Part shown: positions 56,221-64,000 of the stretch, piece after piece
Position numbering within the stretch: the first letter of the stretch is position 1
Layout of the letters: every line of letters begins with the position of its first letter
NCBI GenBank assembly: GCA_004352715.1
Contig: SCFE01000113.1
Span: 141,481 to 205,480, forward strand
DNA from: Hofstenia miamia
Lineage: Eukaryota; Xenacoelomorpha; Acoela
Direction of reading: 5' to 3'
Length of the DNA stretch: 64,000 nt
Notes under the pieces: generated by a model
Told to the model about the DNA's origin: nothing
What the model saw: only the letters and a program-made list of their open reading frames with translations
The model's database searches: none
Made by a program: the position numbers and the translations under genes

Positions 56221-58802
56221 GAAACAAGGAAGAGAACTAGGAATGACAAAAAACAAGATTAAATAATGGTTAGAGACAAGCAGATAATTGTGGACTCTTA
56301 AATAAATTATATTTAATTTAATAATTTTTTAATAATTATTAACTTTTCTGTATGCATAATAGCTTTCTTTTAGCCACTCAAAGGAACTCATGATTCTTTG
56401 TTATTTTCCTATTAATATTTATATTTGACAAATGTGAAACTAAAGTTATATTGGAGTTGTTTGCACCTGAAAATTTTATTTGTTAAAATTGTGCTTTTAA
56501 GTTAAGTGCTTTAATGCATTTCTTTTTAAATGATGTAATTATATTGTAACTAAGTATGTACATGCTCTTTCTCTTTTTATTAAACTTAATGCTTAAACAT
56601 AAAACTGCCACAAAGGTCTATTTCTTTCATTTTTGAATTTTAATCCACTGTAATTATCCTAATGTTAGTAAAAATTAGTTCTTTTATTAAAATTAAATTC
56701 ATTTTGATTCAAGAAAGCTAATCTATCAACTTTTTGACAAGTATTGGAAAAAAGATCTTAGTTCTGATTTAAATGTGTAAGCCACTCATTTGCATTAATA
56801 ACATTATTTAACATTTTGGTTTTTGTTTATAATTTATAATTTAAATTGAAAAAACCTGATTTGTATGCTTTGAAGGTGGCAAAACTTGTGACAGAAGTAG
56901 AAGAGAAGAGAAAACAAGCAGAGAGAGAGAGAGAGTACAGCATTGGGAAGTCAGTTATAAAAAAATTAAATTAGATAATTCAACCTATTAACTTTTTCTG
57001 CCTCATATTGAGTAGTTTACATTTAGCAGTAGTTAAACTTAATCAGTATTCCACTTAATCCAAGTTACATAATTCTATTGCATATTTTATCTGATATTTA
57101 TCCTACCATATAATTACTTTTGTACAAGCTTTATGTTACTCCATAGTGGTTTGTTTAGTTATACAACTAGCATCATGTTTCACATATCCCATCTTATTTT
57201 AAATTTGTTATATTCATTAAGATAGATGCAAGTTAAATAACTTAGACAGTTGGGATTAGTAGAATTTTGATGTTGCTGACAAGGCCCCCATATATCCTAC
57301 ATATAAGTATCCTTTACATGTAACAACATTAGCAAAATATACTAGCATACACTAAGTCAATATATTTATATGTAATGGTAGAAATTCCCAGTAAATGCCC
57401 AGTTGCAATTAGTGAAGTAAAACTCAAATGGGGAATTCAATGATTGCTTGTTATTCTCTTAAATTATGCTTTCAATCTGCCCTAAATTTGTATTAAATTT
57501 TTTGAAATTGTTGTGAAACTTTAAGATATTTTATTAATTTTTCACACTTTTACTAAGCAAATAAATTAAAGTTTTTGCTTTAACAACTGCCTTAATTCTG
57601 TTAAATTAATAAACACTCATTTACCAAGCTGAATTTTATTATCTTAAACTGTCATTGATACCAATCAAGATTCAATAAAATTTTATTTTCTTAATGAAGT
57701 TGTATCAACAATAATTATTCTAAAATTAAAATACAAAGGTGTTGAAAAATTTATGAATCATTCCTTATTACTAATTACAAACAATCATAAAGCTATTTTA
57801 AAAAGCTATTTAATAAAGAATTAGTTCAAATAAGGTTAATAAATGCAACAAATTGTAGTCACAAGCTAAAGTTGATCAGCAGCATAAGATTAAATAATAA
57901 TGAAGGTACTTTAAGACACATTCACAACCACAAACCTGTGATGGGTTCTCACTCTGCCTCCTCCTCTCCTCCAGTAGCCATTTTGTTATACAATACTTTT
58001 TCACTGAATAAAGGGACAAAATCTAAATAGATAGATTTGACTAGAATAGGCAAAGAAAATTTAGAGCTGAGCCATGATAAGTCTAATTTGCACAAGCCCA
58101 TTGCTTACACATTGTGATGTAACTGCATTAGATATTTTCAAAATTGGTTATATGGAACTAAAGAATTTCCAATTATTATATTTCCTATTTGCCTAATTTG
58201 AATTGTACAAACTGGGATATTTTCAGTTTTGAATATTTAAATATTTTTACTAATTTGTACACAGTAATTTCTGATCATTTACTGTTCAAAAGGACAATCA
58301 TGCAGACTTACTTTTATTTACTAATATTAGAAAAGTACATTGTTGTTTGTCTTTACTTGTTTTTGTTCATATAAATATGATTGAATTTTGTTATTTGATT
58401 TTGAATAATAAACTTTGCTTACTTCTTATTTTGACTATTGTTTATCTAAATTTATGCTTTGCTAACTTGTCATGACTTTGTTGAAGGTTGCCTATTTATG
58501 GTACAACTTGGCTAGTACATCCTTTGGCAGTAGGTTAGGTATACAGTTAGGTTTTTTGTTGTTAACTCAATTTATTGATTGACTAAAATTATTATTATTG
58601 CTAACACCTAAAGTGCATGAGCCAAGGTTTTAAGCACTGCACCCACAAATAATTAGGGCTTTTATCTCTCTCTCTCTCTCTCTTACATAGGGCTCTAGTC
58701 TTATGTGACTTTTTTTTATGAATCTATGCTCAACTCAAATCCCTCAGTTGATGGAGAATTAGGACTTAAGATTATTTCCATGCTGATGCCATATGGTAAC
58801 CA
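56221..58802. other. CpG-poor DNA without genes
   Basis: Only simple repeats were found: (GA)n at 56920-56935 and (CT)n at 58665-58682. Frames are short and without motifs. Confidence 0.6.
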
Positions 58803-59720
58803 CCCAGATAACAAATTTTGGTCTAAACAACATTGTTTTTTAGTTGTTTTTTTATGGTTGTTTTAACATTGAAATGGTCCCTTTTGACTGGTCTAAACAA
58901 CATTGTTCCAACAACGTCACAATAGGTTGTTTTTTGGTTGTTTTTTCTGAATAAAAAAGCACTATTTTTAGGTCATAACAACGTTATTTTATGTTGCCCA
59001 TGATTGTTCTGGCATTACTTTTATATGCAATACATCAAATTTATATTGATAATCAGTTCAAACATTGCTGCTTACACTAACATAAGCCCAACAAAGGGCA
59101 GAACAGTAATACAATAAATACATTTAATACAACATTTGCAGAAATTTTGAATGAATGTCTTGATTTTAAATGATAACAATAAGCATAAAAATCTGCCAAA
59201 TTTAACAAAAATTTAAACTTTTAAAGTTAAGTATAATTTTTAAATAATACTTTTTTAAATCATAAAGAATCTCTTCTGCCCAAATGTAACTTTTTTTATC
59301 TGNNNNNNNNNNNNNNNNNNNNNNNNNNNNNNNNNNNNNNNNNNNNNNNNNNNNNNNNNNNNNNNNNNNNNCTTCTGCCCAAATGTAACTTTTTTTATCT
59401 GACAGATAATGTGAAGGTGTCCAAATATTCATCAATAAATTATTTTGAAAATTCAGTTACCAAGTATATTATAATTTTTCACAAATTTAATATTTCAAAA
59501 AAGCTTTTTGCAATTCTGTTCTTTATATAAAAATGATCTAGTAATCAAAATGATGAAGTGAGTTATATTTGAAAGCATCTGCTTGAATCTTAAATTATCA
59601 CATTTTTAGTTGCTCAAATTAGTATTAATTGTTGTTTTTATGATTTTAATGGTTGCTGCAAAAACCAAAAGTATGAAACAACCATAAACAACGTAAAAAC
59701 AACCAAAATTGTTATCTGGG
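58803..59720. mobile_element. TIR element rich in GTTGTT
   Basis: It starts CCCAGATAACAAATTTTGGT and ends with the reverse complement of CCCAGATAACAATTTTGGTT. Inside each end are runs of GGTTGTTTTT and AACAACGT words. No transposase seen and no clear target duplication. It contains a gap at 59303-59371. Confidence 0.65.
59273..59401. other. Gap flanked by identical 30-bp ends
   Basis: CTTCTGCCCAAATGTAACTT and the following TTTTTATCTG occur on both sides of the 69-N gap (59273-59302 and 59372-59401). The two contig ends probably overlap, so the gap may be negative in length. Confidence 0.8.
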
Positions 59721-60099
59721 CATCACAGGATCCATTGTACAAGTAATGTTTCATAATTAACTTTACTGCTGCCAGAGCATTCATAAACAGAATCACTAGA
59801 AATATGAACACTAATAAGAGAAGTCTGGTTGCTGAATTGTTATTGCCACCACAGTACAAGACAACAAAGTGCTACTAACCAAATGGTGCCATTATAGGAA
59901 ACAAAAAATTCTTTTACATTTTCCTATACCTACTAAACCTATCTGTATGCTACTAGCTGATTTATGCCTGACAAAGCCTCTTCAACATTTGAAAGAAAAC
60001 AATCATGCTGAACACATGACAAAATAAAAAGTTTACTACCCCAATCAAGCCAATAGGCCAATATCACTACCTCCCAATGCAATACAACTCCCCTTCAAA

Positions 60100-63070
60100 G
60101 GAGCAACTCCTCAAAAAAATATTTTTCTTTAAAGTAAACTCAATAAGTTAGAGAAAAAAATAGAACTAATCCAAATTGAAAACTGCCAATGTTTTGATAT
60201 TATACATGAAGAAAACAGAAATCTTTTACATGAAATCTCAACCCTCAAAGGGGACAAACACAAAATTCTTGAAGACTACAACACAAATGAAAAAGCAAAT
60301 CAACAGCTAACTAGAGAGCATAAAGTCATCAAAATAGCCAATAACCATTAACAAACTGAAATACATACTGCCCACAACAATAAATATAAACTAATTGAGC
60401 ACAACACCAATTTTCTCAAACAAATTAAAGAAAGCAACAAACAAAATATCAATCTCACATGTCACCTCATTTCACAGGAAGCTAAGAACGAACATCTACA
60501 ACAGCAAGTTGAAACTACAAAAAATGCATCTAAAAAATTTACACATTATTGAAAATAATTTGCAGACATTGCAAACTCCAATACTCATAGATCAACCCAA
60601 TCCAACAAAAACATGACAGGACATTAAGATAGCCAAAATACCACTGTCCTAAAACAATCTCATTGCCAATATTCTCAAAATACCACTATAGATCTTACAC
60701 CTATAGGAGAAAATTTCCCTCCATTAATAATCCATAATCCTATACTAAATAACATAAATGATAAATTTAATGTTATAGACAATTGTGTAAAAGCAATTGA
60801 AACACCACAAATTGATAAAAAATATTCAGGTCAAATGTACTACTGGTAGCAACCAATGGGAGTCTTAAAATTCAAATGCCACCTTGCTGCTTTTCAAGAA
60901 AAGCAGACAGCACTTCACCAACCTTTGAAGAATGTTTTTTCTCATATGAACAAAACCTTGATGTCCAACAAGCCAATCAAGAACATGGGTTAGCACAATT
61001 CCCCAGGTTTCTAACTGGGAAACTGCATAACTACTACTTAATGTTAGACACTGCAATGAAATCCAACTACAATCTGCTCATTCAGAACTTCTATGACCAC
61101 TTCCATGCACCAACATCATGCAATCAATATAAAATTCTGGTAAATATAAAAACACATAACTGAAATGATGGCTTTGAAAAATACATTCTTCTAAGTTGAA
61201 TGCCTTTACAATCTGAGTTGATCATCTAACAAATACTCCTCCCACAATCTTTTTACTCACACAACATATGAATTACAACTGCCCATTCAATGTAGATTTA
61301 AAAGAATTTATTCTTGCCTGTGATGCATTTCTATTGCTATAGGTGTGGCTCTCAGCCAAATAATGGACCATATCAAAACACCAATTCAACTCTTTAGCCA
61401 CAAGCTAAGATATGTAGAATTAATCTATGGTTCTATAAAAGTATAAATGCTCACATTCATCAAGTTCTAAAAAAGTTCAATTACATTTTATTTGGACAGA
61501 CTTATTTTACAGTATATACCAATAATTCTGGAATAAGTTGTTTGAAAAAAATTTGCTGGCTGCATTCCAACATCATTGCACATTGGATTGACTACCTAAC
61601 AAAATTGAATTTCACAATTATTCATAGAAAAGAAAACAGCATACAAATGCTGACCTCCTCAGAGCACTGCCACAATACCATCATGATGAACTAAAGATCA
61701 AATAAGAAAAGTACCTTTTCCATTTATCATTAAAATAGCTTAACACAAACTTCCAGATTTGAACACTAATCCAATACTATCAATTTTGTTGAAAGAAGAG
61801 ATCACAGAACAAGAAATAATATCTCACCAATACAATTATACCCAGGTAAAACAAATAATTAACAAACTACAATACCCCAAAAGCAGCTCTAAATAACAAA
61901 CTATCTAAATACTATAACAACTATGAGTGGAGATTACCTGCTATAACAGTTTACTGTTTGTTAAAGGAAAACATCACAACTGAATCACGTTTCCTGAATG
62001 CAATAAACATGATATTGTAAGGAAATTTCATGAAAGAGGCCATACAGGTATTATCCAAGCTGAACAAACAATAAACACACAGTTTATATGTATTAGTTTA
62101 TCCACCATTGTCAATGAAATAATAAACAAATGCACTACTTGCATTCTTAGCAATACAGATCATTTCCCCTTTCAGTGTACAGAGCTTCATAAAATCACAT
62201 CTGCAGGACACAACAACATTGTATGTGTTGATATTGAATAACTGTCCAAAGATGATGAAGGTTATCAATATGCTTTCATCAATGTTGATAATTTCACAAA
62301 ATATTCCAGAAGGGTGTTTATCATTGATCAAACAGCCTGAACAGTTGCAACCACTATGCTGCATACATAGATATTTCATTTCAGTCATATGTCTACCATA
62401 ATTACAGATCACAGTACACAATTTGAAGGATCAGTAACACAAGAATTATAACAACTTGAAATCATAAATTAGCCCACAGCACCTTACCACCAACAGAACA
62501 ACGGCATTGTTAAACATTTAAATTAAACATGGATTTAGGGGTAAAAGATGGATTTGCAGTAAATACTGGAGACATATCTTACTACACATTAAATATTTTT
62601 ACAACATATCATTCCATTTCACTGGAGGAATCACTAAATTCAAAGCCAAATTTGGGCATGAAGCTGCTACAATTCTTTAAATGTTGTATAAAAATACAAG
62701 GCAACAGCTGATAATAACTATGTTCATGATCTAGTTAACAAATTACAGGAAATTCATGAAACCATTTAGATGCACACCAAAAAGAGTGCTGTGTGCTAAA
62801 AGTGAAACTACAATAAAAACATTTACAGTTAACCACATAAAGTGAGTGACAATGTCTACTCATTCACACCAGTACAAACTACTGATAACACAGGTATATA
62901 AAAAAAATCTTTTTTTGTTGCAATTTCTTCAAATTTTCAAAAGTTAATTCAGATAAAAAAAAATTGCCCCACACATAATTTAAAGAATTTTTATCATCTA
63001 CTTTAGAAGATACAAGCAATTTAATTAATTGATAACTACTAGTTACAAATTTAAACTATTTTTAAGTTAT
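60100..63070 (+). pseudogene. Ty3/gypsy internal region with coiled-coil gag (plus strand)
   Basis: A gag with a long heptad-like region runs from about 60130 (LNKLEKKIELIQIEN) to QEAKNEHLQQQVETTKNA. A second gag block at 60876-61163 has LTGKLHNYYLMLDTAMKSNY, homologous to 48390. Protease and RT are missing. RNase H follows (ACDAF and IMDHIKTPIQLFSHKLRYVE, about 61320-61700), then integrase: FHERGHTGIIQAEQ with INKCTTC (zinc), VCVDIEQLSKDDEGYQYAFI (first Asp) and ITDHSTQFEGS (second Asp). HQQNNGIVKHLN has Lys where the catalytic Glu should be. Many stops and shifts. Confidence 0.75.
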
Positions 63071-63299
63071 ATTGTAGAATTGTGGGCTGGAATTATAATT
63101 ACACTAGCTAACTCATTGACACTGCAGAAGGTTGAAAGAGCAACCTCATAAGAACAGCCACAATTCCATTAAATAGAATTATTAAAACAAACATTGGTAT
63201 TTCATCCAAGTAACTATCACTTTTTAGGTAAATTCCAAGATGACCAACTTGTATGGATTCCAGCCAAAGTGCTGGCAAAAAGGAGAAGTGCTTAACATT

Positions 63300-63979
63300 A
63301 GTGAATGGTGCTACCTTAGATATCTCACATTTTATTATCTATCTCAATAAAGAATAAACATCTCATTTTTATTGTTATTTCTCAGCTCACTAAATAATAG
63401 CATGTTCTTACCATGCATTCATGCTAACCAATGGCATAATATTATCAGAGTGTAATAAATTACAGGTGCATGTATGTGTTGCATATAGAATGAGAGATTT
63501 ATTATTTCCTTATACATATCTGTATCTGTAACCTAAATGGTCCACAATTTGGGATAGGTGATCTGAAAAGATCTCTAGAAGCTATGTGTTGCCCTGGTAC
63601 TTTGAGGAAAGTACTCCCAAATTGTTGCCTGAACTTACACAATTATTTGCATATTGAAAAACAAGTAAGTCAAACTAGAAAAGGTAAATGTTAATTGAAG
63701 CTAGATAAAATCTATTAACTGTTCTCAACATTGTTACTCAATTTATACAATTCAAGTTATTACCTGTCTTTGTTTACAATCAAAATCAATCACAAGATAG
63801 TCATGTCATAAATTTTCCTCACAATTAAATTTGAGCAATACACTTAGCACCACTTGAGGGGAGATGAAAACAGCTTTTGCAAAACTAAACTAGAAATAAA
63901 GAATTATGTCATCCTGATGTCAGTATAAAATTAAAATAAAGAATAATAATCACAAAAAGTCCCTGAGTGACTCTACACA
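63300..63979 (-). mobile_element. LTR at the right edge
   Basis: Similar to 55600-56220 and, at its end, to 49836-49998 (CCTGAGTGACTCTACACA versus TCTGAGTAACACTAGACA). It is followed by CCCCCTTG, a polypurine tract on the minus strand. It may extend left to about 63074, where TGTAGAATT resembles the other LTR edges. It is probably the 3' LTR of another minus-strand element lying beyond the window. Confidence 0.55.
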
Positions 63980-64000
63980 CCCCCTTGCTCAAATTAATTC

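Larger units (their letters stand above)
46501..64000. other. Strongly CpG-depleted segment
   Basis: CG dinucleotides are frequent up to the last one at about 46497. By eye they are then absent for roughly 12 kb and only sporadic afterwards (for example near 58914, 58979, 59690, 60488, 61987 and 62503). TG and CA are plentiful. 46.5-46.83 and 47.46-48.3 kb hold nothing else recognised. The pattern suggests long-term cytosine methylation and deamination, or DNA of different origin. Confidence 0.75.

Overview
This is an AT-rich nuclear contig from an animal. The evidence is spliced genes with canonical GT-AG introns, a BTB-BACK-Kelch protein gene, and a dense load of animal-type transposons: Tc1/mariner, hAT, P-element/THAP, non-LTR and Ty3/gypsy. 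A short TTAGGG run argues mildly against an insect, but I cannot name the lineage. The scaffold has gaps at 801-1800, 21591-21658, 44338-44552 and 59303-59371, and single-N joins at 7971, 9173 and 9406. Several joins are visibly faulty.

The one clearly intact host gene is a seven-exon BTB-BACK-Kelch (KLHL-type) gene on the minus strand, from 42512 down to 5677, encoding 554 residues. All splice sites and phases can be read. Its fifth intron is about 28.4 kb (7146-35595) and holds most of the left half of the window. Nested in it on the same strand are a small two-exon gene (10378-9809) resembling the C-terminal winged-helix domain of Cdc6/Orc1 without the AAA+ ATPase part, and a lone RhoGAP-like exon (13872-13496). 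On the plus strand there is a decayed split gene of unknown family (15393-16540) next to a cluster of tRNA-like sequences (16.6-17.1 kb).

The same intron is a transposon graveyard: a Tc1-like element (11203-12527), two P-element/THAP relics (19.0-20.6 and 25.5-27.2 kb), a hAT relic (22.1-23.5 kb), three head-to-tail non-LTR 3' ends (27.35-28.63 kb), a mariner-like element with about 250-bp terminal repeats (29350-30946), a nearly intact DD34D mariner (31672-32965) and a TA-flanked foldback element (33299-33806). A hAT MITE with a perfect 8-bp target duplication lies in the fourth intron (35915-36439). Upstream of the gene, a 2.9-kb inverted-repeat structure (43268-46172) encloses a satellite of about 180 bp per unit.

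From about 46.5 kb to the end the base composition changes: CpG almost disappears. This part holds a foldback repeat (46.8-47.5 kb), decayed Ty3/gypsy elements on both strands (plus-strand internals at 48.3-49.7 and 60.1-63.1 kb, a minus-strand element with LTRs, PBS and PPT at 49746-56220), another LTR at the right edge and a TIR element at 58803-59720. I see no host gene there. The host genes do not form an obvious functional unit; they are neighbours because the Kelch intron is huge.
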